A DNA stretch of 64,000 nt from Marinobacter sediminicola (GCF_031157525.1 NZ_JAVIXR010000011.1:1-64000), one strand, 5' to 3'. Positions 45,168-55,514 are shown, counted from the first letter of the stretch. The notes: generated from the sequence alone by a model not told the origin. Numbers and translations: made by a program.

Positions 45168-48100
45168 ATGGGCAACCACCATGACAACATCGCCCTCGAC
45201 TGGGTTCGGGGCGAGATACAGGACACGCTGACCCAAGGTCAGCATGCGCTGGAGGCGTACGTTGAAAATCGTGACGATACAGCACGCCTGCGTTTCTGCC
45301 TGAATTATCTCCATCAGGTGCATGGCACCCTGCAGATGGTTGAACTATACGGCGCAGCCCTGCTGACCGAGGAAATGGAAAAGCTCACCCAGGCGGTGCT
45401 GGATAACAGCGTCGTCAGTGTGGACGAAGCCGTGAATGTTCTGATGGAAGCCATACTTCAGCTTCCCCAGTATCTGGAACACTTGGCCAGCAGCCAGGAT
45501 GATTTCCCCATGGTACTGCTGCCTCTGCTGAACGACCTGCGGGCTGCGCGGGGCGACTCGCTGCTGTCTGACACCTCTCTGTTCAAGCCAGATCTCGCTC
45601 CATCGCGAATGCAGGTTGCAGACAATGTGTCGCAGCGCCTGCAAGATCCCAAAGTACTCGGCCACATCCGCAAACTGCGACAGATGTACCAGTTTGCCCT
45701 TGCCGGGATCATTCGCGAAGAAGACCTTGATGCCCAGTTCGTCTACCTGCAGAAGGTTATTCACCGGCTCACCCGTCTTTGCCAGAAAACGCCCCGTGGC
45801 GAACTCTGGAAAGCTGCGGCTGCCTTTGTAGAAACACTTCAGGCAAAGGCGAACCCGGTCAACGCAGCGGTCAAGTCCCTGCTTCGGGAGCTCGATAGCG
45901 AAATCCGTCGCCTCACCGACGAGCATGGAGATATCCTCGCTCAACCAGCACCCGATGCACTGCTCAAACACCTGCTTTATTACGTAGCACGGGCGCGGGA
46001 TCTGGATTCCGAAAATGTAAGGGATCTGCGTAACCGCTACCAGCTCACAGAGGCACTGCCTTCAGAAGACGATGTGGATGCAGCCCGAAATCGCGTCTCC
46101 GGCCCCGGCCGTGAAGCCATCCACTCCGTTGTCAGTGCACTGAATGAAGAACTGGCCAAGCTAAAAGACCAACTGGACCTTTTTGTACGTTCAGAGCTGC
46201 GAAAAAACAGCGAGCTTGAAGATCTTCTTCCGGGCCTGGTGCAGGTGGGTAATACGCTAGCGGTGCTTGGTCTGGGTATTCCTCGGAAGGTTATTACCGA
46301 ACAAATTGAGCTGATTGAAAAGCTGGGAGCCCAAAGCGAACTGGTTGACGACGGCACTCTGATGGATATAGCCGGAGCTCTGCTTTACGTGGAAGCCAGC
46401 CTTGCAGGCCTGGACAGCGAACGGCAGCCTGAGCCTTCCTCGAGAAACGTCGACAGCCTTCCTGCCAATCAGGGTTCCCGCGAACTTGGAGAAGCCAGCA
46501 GTGCCCTTCTGAGAGAGTCCCGCAATACGCTGGAGCAAGTAAAGTCAGCGGTTATCAACTTTATTGCGTCCCAGTGGGACACCCGTGAAATCGAACACGT
46601 CCCCGGTCTGCTCCACAGCATCCGTGGCGGCCTGAGCCTGGTACCGCTGGAGCGTGTAGCCAGCATGCTGGCGTCTGCCGAGCGTTATATTTCTGATGTT
46701 CTCCTCAGCGACAAGCATGTTCCCGATTGGAGGCAGTTGGATACCCTCGCAGATGCCATTACCAGTATTGAGTATTACCTTGAGCGACTGGCTGAAGGCA
46801 TAAGCGACAATGCAGACATTCTTCGGATTGCTGAAGAAAGCCTTGCAGGCCTCGGGTTCCCGGTAGGCGAAGAGCCCACTTGGGGCACTGAATTGGCACA
46901 GGATGATGTGCCCGTTGTAGAGCCCATGGCGTCAGAAGATGCTGCGGCGCATAGCGGCAGTACCGCCTCCAAAGCTTCGGATGAGGAGCTTCTGGACGAC
47001 GAGATCCTCGGCATCTTTGTGGAAGAAGCGGAAGAGGTTCTGGAAACTATCCACGAATTCTACCCGCGCTTGCACCAGAACCACGACGACCGCCCGGCAC
47101 TGACCGAAGTCCGCCGCGCTTACCACACACTTAAAGGTAGCGGCCGACTGGTTGGTGCCAGAAGCCTTGGCGACCTGGCTTGGTCAGTGGAAAATCTACT
47201 GAACCGGGTAATTGATCAGAGCATCAAACCGACCGACGAACTGTTCTCGTTTATTGATGAAGCGAATGCCCGCATTCCCGCCCTGATTCATGCATTCCGT
47301 GACGGCCAAGCCGCCGACGATGTCGCAGATTTGGTTGCGCGCGGGGAAGCCATGGCAACAACCCGTCGCAGCGACAATGAACAAGTGGCCGCCGCGGAAA
47401 CAGCCGAAGTCACTGAGCCGGAAGCAGTGGTTGAAAGTGCTCCTACACCGGAATTGACTGGCGATAGCGAGCAGCAAGACGACCTGATAGACGACGAAAT
47501 CCTCGAAATCTTTGTCGAGGAAGCCGGTGAGGTTCTGGAAACCATCCGGGAATACCTCCCCATGCTGTTGCGTCAACACGATGACCGCAGCGCGCTTTCC
47601 GAAGTGCGCCGTGCATTCCACACGCTCAAGGGCAGTGGTCGCATGGTTGGTGCAATGGTGGTAGGTGAGCTGGCCTGGTCTATAGAAAACATGCTGAACC
47701 GCGTAATCGACGGCAGCACCTTCATGAATGACGACATTGCCAGCCTGCTGGATGAGGCTACGGGCGTTCTTCCATCTCTGGTCAGTGATTTTGAGAACAA
47801 ACAACCGCCGTCAATGGACCCTTCCAACCTGGAAGCCCGCGCCAAGGCTCTTGCGAATGGGGATATCCCTGACGCAAGCACGATGCCCTCAGCTGATGAT
47901 GACAGCGCCTTCGCCAGTACCGCTATAGAGCTGACGGAATCCGATTACGATACGGATGATGATCGCGACGTTGATCCAGTGTTACTGGATATCTTCGAGA
48001 GTGAAACAGAAACCCATCTGCAAACCCTCAGAGAATTTTTGGCTGCTGCAGGCGACAAGGTAAACGTCTCCTATACAGACGACCTGTCACGCGCTCTGCA

Positions 48101-51100
48101 CACCCTCAAAGGAAGTGCCCACACTGCGGGTATAGCGCCGATTGCGGCAATCATTGCCCCGCTTGAACGCTTCATAAAAGAATCCCGCGCCCAGAACCTG
48201 CGCGCAGACCGCGACGTGCTGTCACTGATTGAGGCGGCCTGCGACTTCCTGACACAAGGGCTGGCTCAGATACGCAATGAGCCTCAGGCCTCGTTGCCAA
48301 GCACTGAAGCGTTCCTGGAAAAGCTGGAACGCATATCCAATGACCGGCTTCGCACCTACAGCGAAGATATCAGCCACGACGGCACACAACCAGCGCCCTC
48401 CCAGCTGGTGCAACTGTTCCTCAGTGAAGGGCTAGATGTCGTTCTGGATGCCGACCTTATCCTTGCCCAGTGGGCGGAAACCCCTGAAGACCGAGGCCCG
48501 CTCCAACGCCTGACTGCAGAATTGGCACAGCTTACCGATGCAGCATCCGACGCCGGGCTGGCCGATGTCGCCGCTTTGTCAGAGGCTCTCCACGAAGTTT
48601 ATGCAGCCGCCGCAAACCAGAGTGAGGCACCAGAGGATTGGTTCTTCTCATCCGTTCGCAATGCCCACGAGCACCTGATCAACATGATGGATCAGATTGC
48701 TGCAGGGTTGGCCACTGAGTCCGGTGACGAGCTGGTGGCTGAGCTTGAAGCGCTCACCCAGTCCCTGCTCGGTGCCGAAACCGAGACCACAAGTGCATTC
48801 GACCAGGAATTCACCGAAGACCTGGAGGAAATAGACCTCAGCTTCGATATGGAAGAGCTGGAAGCCACTACAACCAGCGACCTGCCGCTGCCTGAAACTG
48901 ATGAAGGCGTTGAAGCATCCGACAGTGACATGGACGACGAACTTGCGGAGATCTTCCTTGAAGAAGCTCGCGAGCTCATCGACAGCACCGCAGAGGCTCT
49001 GCAAAACTGGAGCGAAGACACCGGCAACCTCGACATTTTGCGCCTGCTGCAAAGGGATCTTCACACCCTTAAAGGGGGTGCACGCCTTGCCGAAATTGTG
49101 GCCGTAGGTGATCTGGCCCATGAGCTAGAAACCCTGTTCGAGGGCCTGACAGATAAGAAACTCTCCGTAAACGACGAGCTGTCTGACCTTTTGTTCCGCT
49201 GCCATGACCGTCTCGCCGGCATGGTGGACAACCTGGAAGCCAAGGAATCACCTCGCCCGGCACCTGATCTGATCAGCGAAATCCATGCCTACATGGACAA
49301 CACGACCCGTTCACGACCGGTTACAGATGTGGCAGCACCGGCTGAGCCGGAAAGCCCTGATTCCGCAGATGATCTGCCGCCGTTGCCTGAGCTTGAGGGT
49401 GTTGATGAGCCGGAAGCTGCCGACGTCGGCACCGATCTCTCGCACATGGACCCGGAACTCACCGGCATTTTCCTTGAGGAAGCTTACGACCTGATCAACT
49501 CCACAGGCAGTGCCCTGCATGCCTGGAGTGAAGACCCGTCGAACCGGTCCGTGGCAGCAGAACTGCAACGCGACGTTCATACGCTGAAAGGCGGCGCCCG
49601 CATGGCAGGGGTTGACGCCATTGGCGATCTGACCCACGTGCTCGAAGACCTGTTTGAAAAGGTAGCCGAAGGCCAGCTTGCTTCCAGCAGTGCAATGAAC
49701 GACCTGCTGTTTGCATGCCACGACCGACTGGCGCAGATGGTTGAACAGGTTGCTACCCAGAAGCCTTGCCCGCCCGCCAACGATCTGGTGGATCAGGTTG
49801 AAGCGATTCTCCGTGGCGAATCGTCGCCCATAGAGACAGTTGTTGAGACTGAGATTGAGCCAGCAGACATTGATACTCCGGCACCACTTCCGGAAATCAC
49901 GCAAGCTGACACAAGCCATGACGACGACATAGCCAATATTTTCCTGGATGAAGGCCATGAGATCCACGACGCCATCAGCGAGTGCCTCGACCAATGGCGT
50001 GAAGACCCCCAGGCAATGCATGGCGTTCCACAGCTTCAGCAAGAGCTGCACACACTCAAAGGTGGTGCTCGACTATCCGATGTCGACCCCATCGCTGAAC
50101 TGGCGGAAGTTTGGGCTGGCGCCCTCGAAGCGGTGACATCGATCCCAGGGAACCAGCGGCTGCTATTAGCCCTGAGCACCCGTGGACTTGATAACCTGAA
50201 GTCCATGCTCGGTGAGCTGGCGTTTGGTACAGAGCCAGCGGCAGACCCGGATCTTCTGATGTCCTTCAGCAGTGCCCAAACTCTGGAGTCAGGCAATTTT
50301 GAAGCGTCACCAGAAGAAACGGCCACCGCTGATCAGGAAGCGATTGATCCAGAGATTCTGGAGATCTTCCTGGAAGAGGCTGGCGAGATCATGGACCAGC
50401 TGGAGCACCTTCTTGCAGATTGGCGCAAAGATCCTGCCAGCAAACACTTCAATCAGGAAGCTCAGCGCGCACTGCATACCTTGAAGGGCGGTGCCCGTTT
50501 ATCCCAGCTCACGCTGCTGGGTGATAAGGCCCACAATTTTGAAACACGCTTGATTGACCTGGCAGGCAAGTCACCTGATGACACCCAGTGGCAAGCCATT
50601 ACCGAAGATCACGACGGTATCATTGCCCTGGTTGCTGACATACGCGAACGCTACGAGTCTGGCGCAGTGGCGGCCGCACCTGTGGCCGAAGCCGCACCGG
50701 AAGTACAAGTACCCGAAGCGCCAGAGGCACCAGCAGAGCCCACACCAAAGCCTGCGCCTGCCAGGGCCAAGAACTCCAAGCGCGTTGTTGATGCACAGCG
50801 TGCAGCACAGGAAACCATTCGGGTATCTGCTCCCTTGCTGGATGATCTGGTTAACCTGGCCGGTGAAACCAGTATTACCCGTGGTCGACTGGAACAGCAA
50901 AGCAGCGACTTCAGCCATACGCTGGATGAAATGGCTGCCACCATCGAGCGTCTGCGGGAACAGTTGCGCCGGATGGAAATCGAAACCGAAGCACAGATTC
51001 TGTTCAGTGCCGAGAAAGAGCATGGTCCAGATTACGGGGACGATTTCGATCCGTTGGAAATGGACAGGTATTCCTCCATTCAGCAGTTGTCGCGGGCTCT

Positions 51101-52640
51101 GACGGAATCGTCTTCAGACCTCGCAGATCTTCGCGAAACTCTAGCCGACCGGGTGCGGGATACAGAAACCCTGCTGGTTCAGCAGTCCCGTATTAACACA
51201 GAACTTCAGGAAGGTCTGATGAAGACCCGAATGATTCCGTTCTCTTCCATGGTGCCGCGCCTGCGCCGGATTGTTCGCCAGATCAGCGGTGAGCTGGGCA
51301 AGAAAGTTGAGTTTGATGTACGCAACGCCGAAGGCGAAATGGACCGCACCATACTCGAGCGAATGATTGCGCCGCTCGAACACATGCTGCGTAACGCCAT
51401 TGATCACGGCATTGAAATGCCGGCTGACCGGAAGAAGAGCGGCAAAGCGGAGGCAGGTGCAGTCACCCTGTCGCTGGCTCGCGAAGGTGGCGACGTGGTT
51501 CTGCGCATGGTAGACGACGGTGCTGGTATCCCTTCAAATGTCATCCGGGAAAAGGCCATTCGCCAAGGGTTGTTGCGGGAGGATGAAGAACTCTCCGAAC
51601 GCGAGATTCTGCAGTTTATCGTGCAGCCCGGGTTCTCAACCGCACAGAACATTACCCAGATTTCCGGTCGTGGCGTTGGTATGGACGTGGTCGCCAGTGA
51701 GATCAAACAGCTGGGCGGCAGCCTGGACATTGAATCGCAGGTCGGTCGCGGCACCGTGTTTACCGTCAGGTTACCCTTTACCGTTTCGGTAAACCGGGCC
51801 CTGATGGTATCCACGGGCGAAGATTTCTACGCCATCCCGCTCAACACCATTGAGGGTATCGTGCGGGTCAGCACTTACGAGCTTGAGGAATACTACAAGC
51901 CGGATGCGCCCATGTACGAATACGCTGGCCAGGAATACCGCCTGCAGTATCTTGGCAGCCTGCTGAACAGTGATCACCATCCGAAACTTCAGGGCCAGGC
52001 CCTGCCGCTTCCGGTAATTCTGGTACGCGGTGCCGAGCAACCTATGGCTCTGCAGGTAGATAACCTGATGGGCAGCCGTGAAATCGTGGTTAAGTCGCTG
52101 GGGCCGCAGTTCGGCACCGTTCGCGGTGTGTCCGGTGCCACCATTCTTGGTGATGGCAACGTGGTGGTGATTCTCGACCTGCCCGCCATGATTCGTTCCG
52201 ACATATTGTCTGAACGCCAGCGTCTGGCCGACTTGGACAAGACAAGAGAGTCTACCCGCTACGAAGAGCGCGCCACGGTTGTCATGGTGGTGGACGACTC
52301 GGTTACCGTGCGCAAGGTTACCTCGCGCCTGCTCGAGCGTAATGGCATGGAGGTCATCACTGCAAAAGATGGCCTAGATGCGGTGGCGCAGCTGCAGGAT
52401 CATAAGCCGGACATCATGCTGCTGGATATTGAAATGCCACGCATGGATGGCTTTGAGGTAGCCAGCTTCGTAAGGCACGATGACAACCTGCGTGATATGC
52501 CGATCTGCATGATCACATCCCGAACCGGCGAAAAGCACCGTGAGCGGGCATTGGCCATCGGCGTAAACGAGTACCTGGGCAAGCCGTTCCAGGAAACGGA
52601 ACTGCTGAAGACCATTGCACGGCTAACCGGTAAGCAGTGA
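45168..52640 (+). CDS. chpA: Pil-Chp hybrid sensor histidine kinase ChpA with multiple phosphotransfer domains
   Basis: A 2490-residue CheA-like kinase that phosphorylates PilG and PilH. I find seven intact phosphotransfer motifs HTLKG with the histidine at about residues 653, 818, 978, 1299, 1471, 1628 and 1770. The first three are HTLKGS and the last four HTLKGGAR. Degenerate Hpt-like helices occur near residues 50, 485 and 1120. Then come the dimerisation segment (about 1883), the ATPase domain (N box RNAIDHG near 2075, DDGAGIP, GRGVGMDVV), a CheW domain (about 2205-2345) and a receiver (about 2370-2488, phosphoacceptor Asp near 2420). GGAGAGG precedes the ATG. The frame is unbroken. P. 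aeruginosa ChpA is of similar size. Confidence 0.95.
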   Translation: MGNHHDNIALDWVRGEIQDTLTQGQHALEAYVENRDDTARLRFCLNYLHQVHGTLQMVELYGAALLTEEMEKLTQAVLDNSVVSVDEAVNVLMEAILQLPQYLEHLASSQDDFPMVLLPLLNDLRAARGDSLLSDTSLFKPDLAPSRMQVADNVSQRLQDPKVLGHIRKLRQMYQFALAGIIREEDLDAQFVYLQKVIHRLTRLCQKTPRGELWKAAAAFVETLQAKANPVNAAVKSLLRELDSEIRRLTDEHGDILAQPAPDALLKHLLYYVARARDLDSENVRDLRNRYQLTEALPSEDDVDAARNRVSGPGREAIHSVVSALNEELAKLKDQLDLFVRSELRKNSELEDLLPGLVQVGNTLAVLGLGIPRKVITEQIELIEKLGAQSELVDDGTLMDIAGALLYVEASLAGLDSERQPEPSSRNVDSLPANQGSRELGEASSALLRESRNTLEQVKSAVINFIASQWDTREIEHVPGLLHSIRGGLSLVPLERVASMLASAERYISDVLLSDKHVPDWRQLDTLADAITSIEYYLERLAEGISDNADILRIAEESLAGLGFPVGEEPTWGTELAQDDVPVVEPMASEDAAAHSGSTASKASDEELLDDEILGIFVEEAEEVLETIHEFYPRLHQNHDDRPALTEVRRAYHTLKGSGRLVGARSLGDLAWSVENLLNRVIDQSIKPTDELFSFIDEANARIPALIHAFRDGQAADDVADLVARGEAMATTRRSDNEQVAAAETAEVTEPEAVVESAPTPELTGDSEQQDDLIDDEILEIFVEEAGEVLETIREYLPMLLRQHDDRSALSEVRRAFHTLKGSGRMVGAMVVGELAWSIENMLNRVIDGSTFMNDDIASLLDEATGVLPSLVSDFENKQPPSMDPSNLEARAKALANGDIPDASTMPSADDDSAFASTAIELTESDYDTDDDRDVDPVLLDIFESETETHLQTLREFLAAAGDKVNVSYTDDLSRALHTLKGSAHTAGIAPIAAIIAPLERFIKESRAQNLRADRDVLSLIEAACDFLTQGLAQIRNEPQASLPSTEAFLEKLERISNDRLRTYSEDISHDGTQPAPSQLVQLFLSEGLDVVLDADLILAQWAETPEDRGPLQRLTAELAQLTDAASDAGLADVAALSEALHEVYAAAANQSEAPEDWFFSSVRNAHEHLINMMDQIAAGLATESGDELVAELEALTQSLLGAETETTSAFDQEFTEDLEEIDLSFDMEELEATTTSDLPLPETDEGVEASDSDMDDELAEIFLEEARELIDSTAEALQNWSEDTGNLDILRLLQRDLHTLKGGARLAEIVAVGDLAHELETLFEGLTDKKLSVNDELSDLLFRCHDRLAGMVDNLEAKESPRPAPDLISEIHAYMDNTTRSRPVTDVAAPAEPESPDSADDLPPLPELEGVDEPEAADVGTDLSHMDPELTGIFLEEAYDLINSTGSALHAWSEDPSNRSVAAELQRDVHTLKGGARMAGVDAIGDLTHVLEDLFEKVAEGQLASSSAMNDLLFACHDRLAQMVEQVATQKPCPPANDLVDQVEAILRGESSPIETVVETEIEPADIDTPAPLPEITQADTSHDDDIANIFLDEGHEIHDAISECLDQWREDPQAMHGVPQLQQELHTLKGGARLSDVDPIAELAEVWAGALEAVTSIPGNQRLLLALSTRGLDNLKSMLGELAFGTEPAADPDLLMSFSSAQTLESGNFEASPEETATADQEAIDPEILEIFLEEAGEIMDQLEHLLADWRKDPASKHFNQEAQRALHTLKGGARLSQLTLLGDKAHNFETRLIDLAGKSPDDTQWQAITEDHDGIIALVADIRERYESGAVAAAPVAEAAPEVQVPEAPEAPAEPTPKPAPARAKNSKRVVDAQRAAQETIRVSAPLLDDLVNLAGETSITRGRLEQQSSDFSHTLDEMAATIERLREQLRRMEIETEAQILFSAEKEHGPDYGDDFDPLEMDRYSSIQQLSRALTESSSDLADLRETLADRVRDTETLLVQQSRINTELQEGLMKTRMIPFSSMVPRLRRIVRQISGELGKKVEFDVRNAEGEMDRTILERMIAPLEHMLRNAIDHGIEMPADRKKSGKAEAGAVTLSLAREGGDVVLRMVDDGAGIPSNVIREKAIRQGLLREDEELSEREILQFIVQPGFSTAQNITQISGRGVGMDVVASEIKQLGGSLDIESQVGRGTVFTVRLPFTVSVNRALMVSTGEDFYAIPLNTIEGIVRVSTYELEEYYKPDAPMYEYAGQEYRLQYLGSLLNSDHHPKLQGQALPLPVILVRGAEQPMALQVDNLMGSREIVVKSLGPQFGTVRGVSGATILGDGNVVVILDLPAMIRSDILSERQRLADLDKTRESTRYEERATVVMVVDDSVTVRKVTSRLLERNGMEVITAKDGLDAVAQLQDHKPDIMLLDIEMPRMDGFEVASFVRHDDNLRDMPICMITSRTGEKHRERALAIGVNEYLGKPFQETELLKTIARLTGKQ

Positions 52641-53692
52641 TGACCGGCCAAACCGGTCGGGCTCAGGTCGGCATTGTTTCGGACGTTGTCCTGCAGCGAC
52701 ACAGACTGCAGGCGGCGGCCGCCAAATTCGGCCTTGAGGTGTGCTTCTCAGGTGATCCGGAGCGCCTGCAGAGCCATCGTGAGTTCCCGGAAGCCGGGCT
52801 CTGGCTGGTGACACTGGAAGACGAGGCAGATCATCCTGCCTTGTTTGATTACCTTCTGGATAACACTGAGGCTCCGGTTCTGTTCGGGTTGGATCAGGCA
52901 CCCGGGGCTGGGAGCACAGAATATTTTCGCTGGGAACGGCGATTGCTGGGCAAGCTGGAACAAGAGCTGGGAGACCTGTCACAGCTGGATTCCAAAGACA
53001 GTATCGAAGAGCTTGAAGCAGAAGCCCCACTAAGCCTGGAATCGTCGGAGCTTCCGCAGTGGCTAACCCCTGCGGCACCGGGTTCCGTAGCAGAAGAGAT
53101 TTGGGTGTTGTGCGCATCGCTGGGTGGTCCGGCGGCCGTGAAAGCGTTTCTGGACTGCCTTCCACCGGGTCTGCCAGTGGGCTTCGTTTATGCCCAGCAT
53201 ATTGACGGGAATTTCGCCGAAGTGCTCACACGGGTGCTTGGCCGCCATGCGCATTACAAGCTGCAGCATGCCGAAGAGAATTACCGGGTTAAAAACGGCG
53301 ATGTGGTACTGATGCCGGTTGAGCATGAGTGGAGATTCTCTGCCACTGGCGCTCTGACTGAGCTGGATACACCTTGGCCCGGGCCTTATAGCCCGTCGAT
53401 TGACCAGGTGTTGCTCAATACTGCAGACCACTACGGCTCCCATTGCCATGCCGTTCTGTTTTCCGGTATGGGCAATGACGGCGCAATTGCAGCACCTCTG
53501 CTCAAAGCCTATGGTAGCCGAATCTGGGTTCAGGAGAGCTCCAGCTGCGGCAATAGCTCAATGCCGGATTCCGTGGCTGCCACCGGCTGCTCCAGCTTTA
53601 CCGGCACACCAGAGCAACTGGCCCGGGAACTGGTCAAAACCATCGAAAAATCCTGCCTGCTGAAAGGCCGGCAGAAACGGGGCTCCGCCTGA
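52640..53692 (+). CDS. chpB: Receptor methylesterase ChpB (CheB family) with degenerate receiver
   Basis: Expected to remove methyl groups added by PilK. The 350-residue protein has a C-terminal CheB esterase domain (about 155-340) with catalytic Ser in CASLGG, His in YAQHIDG and Asp in FSGMGNDG. The N-terminal part (about 1-110) looks like a receiver but lacks the paired acidic residues and the phosphoacceptor Asp (LWLVTLEDE). The ATG shares a base with the chpA stop (TGATG). Confidence 0.9.
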   Translation: MTGQTGRAQVGIVSDVVLQRHRLQAAAAKFGLEVCFSGDPERLQSHREFPEAGLWLVTLEDEADHPALFDYLLDNTEAPVLFGLDQAPGAGSTEYFRWERRLLGKLEQELGDLSQLDSKDSIEELEAEAPLSLESSELPQWLTPAAPGSVAEEIWVLCASLGGPAAVKAFLDCLPPGLPVGFVYAQHIDGNFAEVLTRVLGRHAHYKLQHAEENYRVKNGDVVLMPVEHEWRFSATGALTELDTPWPGPYSPSIDQVLLNTADHYGSHCHAVLFSGMGNDGAIAAPLLKAYGSRIWVQESSSCGNSSMPDSVAATGCSSFTGTPEQLARELVKTIEKSCLLKGRQKRGSA

Positions 53693-53703
53693 GGACACAA
53701 GCA

Positions 53704-54165
53704 ATGAATGACAACAGCCAAACCCTCTCCTGCGTCATGATTCCCGTGAGCGGGCGGCAACTTTTACTGCCCAACGTATCCATTGCCGAAGTGGTGGACT
53801 ACGCCAGCAGTGAGGCCGGTGTCGGGGCACCTGACTGGCTTGCTGGCCGCCTGGAATGGCGAGGCCTTAACCTGCCTGTTATTTCCTACGATGCAGCCAA
53901 TGGCGGAACCTTGTCAGTGCCTGGTGAAAATCGGGGCCGAATCGTGGTGCTCAATAGCATCACCGACAACAACAAAAAGCTGCGTTTCTTGGCACTGATT
54001 ACTCAGGGCATTCCAAGCCAGGTTCGCATTACAGAAGAGCAGATCAAGAAAATGGAGGCAGAAAACGGGCCTGCTGATCTTATGCTCGTTGACGTTGACG
54101 GCGAAACGGCCTGGATTCCTAACCTGGATTACCTTGAATCTCTCGCCAGCGATTCCCTGGTATAA
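53704..54165 (+). CDS. chpC: CheW-like protein ChpC
   Basis: The 153-residue single CheW-like domain is the last gene of the Pil-Chp cluster, 11 bases after chpB. In Pseudomonas ChpC is an accessory coupling protein that links further receptors to ChpA. The strand WRGLNLPVISYDAANG is a typical CheW segment. No terminator is visible before the zur promoter. Confidence 0.9.
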   Translation: MNDNSQTLSCVMIPVSGRQLLLPNVSIAEVVDYASSEAGVGAPDWLAGRLEWRGLNLPVISYDAANGGTLSVPGENRGRIVVLNSITDNNKKLRFLALITQGIPSQVRITEEQIKKMEAENGPADLMLVDVDGETAWIPNLDYLESLASDSLV

Positions 54166-54203
54166 GCCGTCTCGATTCTTACCCTTGGCAGTCGGGCTCC
54201 TGC

Positions 54204-54226
54204 GGATGTTATAATGTTACAAATTC
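54204..54226 (+). promoter_or_regulatory. Zur operator overlapping an extended -10 promoter
   Basis: ATGTTATAATGTTACAAATTC resembles the Zur site of znu genes (ATGTTATAAT core plus ACA and TTC half). It contains an extended -10, TGTTATAAT (54207-54215); a TTGGCA lies 19 bases upstream (54185-54190). Zinc-loaded Zur binding here would block polymerase, giving autoregulation of zur-znuC-znuB. Confidence 0.65.
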
Positions 54227-54241
54227 TGCAGGATTCCGATC

Positions 54242-54733
54242 ATGTCCGCTCGCGCGCTACCTTACCGCCCTCACAACCACGATGACTGTGTCAGCCAGGC
54301 TTTGGCTGAAGCCAGAGCCATCTGCCAAGAGCAGCATGCTCGCCTGACGCCCACCCGTGAGCGAGTTCTTGAGCTTATCTGGGAATCCCACAAACCACTC
54401 GGCGCCTACGATGTACTGGCGAAACTGGCATCAGAAGGCCACAGTGCTGCGCCTCCGACGGTCTACCGGGCACTCGACTTCCTGCAACAGTACGGGTTGG
54501 TGCACCGTATAGCCTCCCTGAATGCCTTTATCGGCTGTGCCCATGCTGGCGAGCATCACACAGGGATGTTTCTCATCTGTCGCTCTTGCGGCAATGCTCT
54601 GGAGCTAACAGACACAACCGTCTCCAAAGCCATACACGAAGCGGCCGGCGCCGAAGCATTCGTTACCGAAGCCATAACTCTTGAAATAGCAGGCCTGTGC
54701 CCCAGCTGTCAGGGAGAGCAACCCAATGGATGA
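54242..54733 (+). CDS. zur: Zinc uptake regulator Zur (Fur family)
   Basis: Zinc-responsive repressor. The 163-residue protein has a winged-helix domain (PTRERVLELIWESHKPLGAYDVL, quoted only in part as TPTRERVLELI) and a dimerisation domain. The CRSCG and CPSCQ cysteine pairs form the structural zinc site, and HAGEHHTGMF provides regulatory histidines. The start is 16 bases after the Zur-like operator. It overlaps znuC by 8 bases. Confidence 0.93.
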   Translation: MSARALPYRPHNHDDCVSQALAEARAICQEQHARLTPTRERVLELIWESHKPLGAYDVLAKLASEGHSAAPPTVYRALDFLQQYGLVHRIASLNAFIGCAHAGEHHTGMFLICRSCGNALELTDTTVSKAIHEAAGAEAFVTEAITLEIAGLCPSCQGEQPNG

Positions 54734-55514
54734 ACCGCTGGTTGCCATCGAAAACCTTACCGTCCGGTTTGATGATCGCCCAGTTGTTGATCGGGTCAGC
54801 CTGGCGCTGCACCGGGGCGATATCATTACCATCATTGGCCCAAACGGCGCCGGCAAAACCACCCTGATCAAGGCGGTTCTGGGCATACAGGCCGCCACAA
54901 GCGGCCGTATCCTGCGCGCAAAGGGCTTGGTGATCGGGTATGTGCCCCAACATCTAAGCCTTGAATCAACGCTTCCCCTGAGCGTAGAGCGCTTCATGTT
55001 GCTCAGCGGCCAACCTCTTGCAGCCTGCGTCGCTGCGCTGGAGCGAACCGGTGTCAGCCATCTGCTGAAGGCATCTGTCCACCATTTGTCAGGTGGAGAG
55101 CAGCAACGCCTTTTACTGGCCAGGGCACTGGTCCGGAAACCGGATCTCCTGGTGCTTGATGAACCGGCACAAGGTGTCGATATCAATGGCCAGGCGGCGC
55201 TTTATGATCTGATTCGTCAGCTTAGAGATGAACTCAACTGCGGCGTCATCATGATTTCTCACGATTTGCATTTGGTTATGGCCGCAACCGACAAGGTGAT
55301 CTGCCTGAACCAGCACGTGTGCTGCAGCGGGCATCCTGCCGATATCTCACACGACCCTGCGTTTATTGAAACCTTCGGCCGGCCGGTCGCGGAGTCTCTG
55401 GCGGTGTATCACCACAACCATAACCACAGCCACGACCTGAGCGGCAACGTGGTTGGCACAGGTCATTCGGGTTCAGCGAACGAACATGGGGAGTGCAACC
55501 ATGAGCATCATTGA
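54726..55514 (+). CDS. znuC: Zinc ABC transporter ATP-binding protein ZnuC
   Basis: ATPase of the high-affinity zinc importer. The 262-residue protein has Walker A GPNGAGKTT (about 39-47), signature [16 protein letters not shown] and Walker B LLVLDEPAQGVD. Its C-terminal tail is rich in histidine (HHNHNHSHD, then HEH and HH), a likely zinc-binding tail. It is translationally coupled to zur and overlaps znuB. Confidence 0.95.
   Translation: MDEPLVAIENLTVRFDDRPVVDRVSLALHRGDIITIIGPNGAGKTTLIKAVLGIQAATSGRILRAKGLVIGYVPQHLSLESTLPLSVERFMLLSGQPLAACVAALERTGVSHLLKASVHHLSGGEQQRLLLARALVRKPDLLVLDEPAQGVDINGQAALYDLIRQLRDELNCGVIMISHDLHLVMAATDKVICLNQHVCCSGHPADISHDPAFIETFGRPVAESLAVYHHNHNHSHDLSGNVVGTGHSGSANEHGECNHEHH

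Noticed and set aside
47000..50600. Tandem DNA repeats or a CRISPR-like pattern inside chpA
   Set aside because: The similarity is between protein domains (HTLKG phosphotransfer modules) about 450-500 bases apart with diverged codons; it is an internal domain duplication, not a DNA repeat array.
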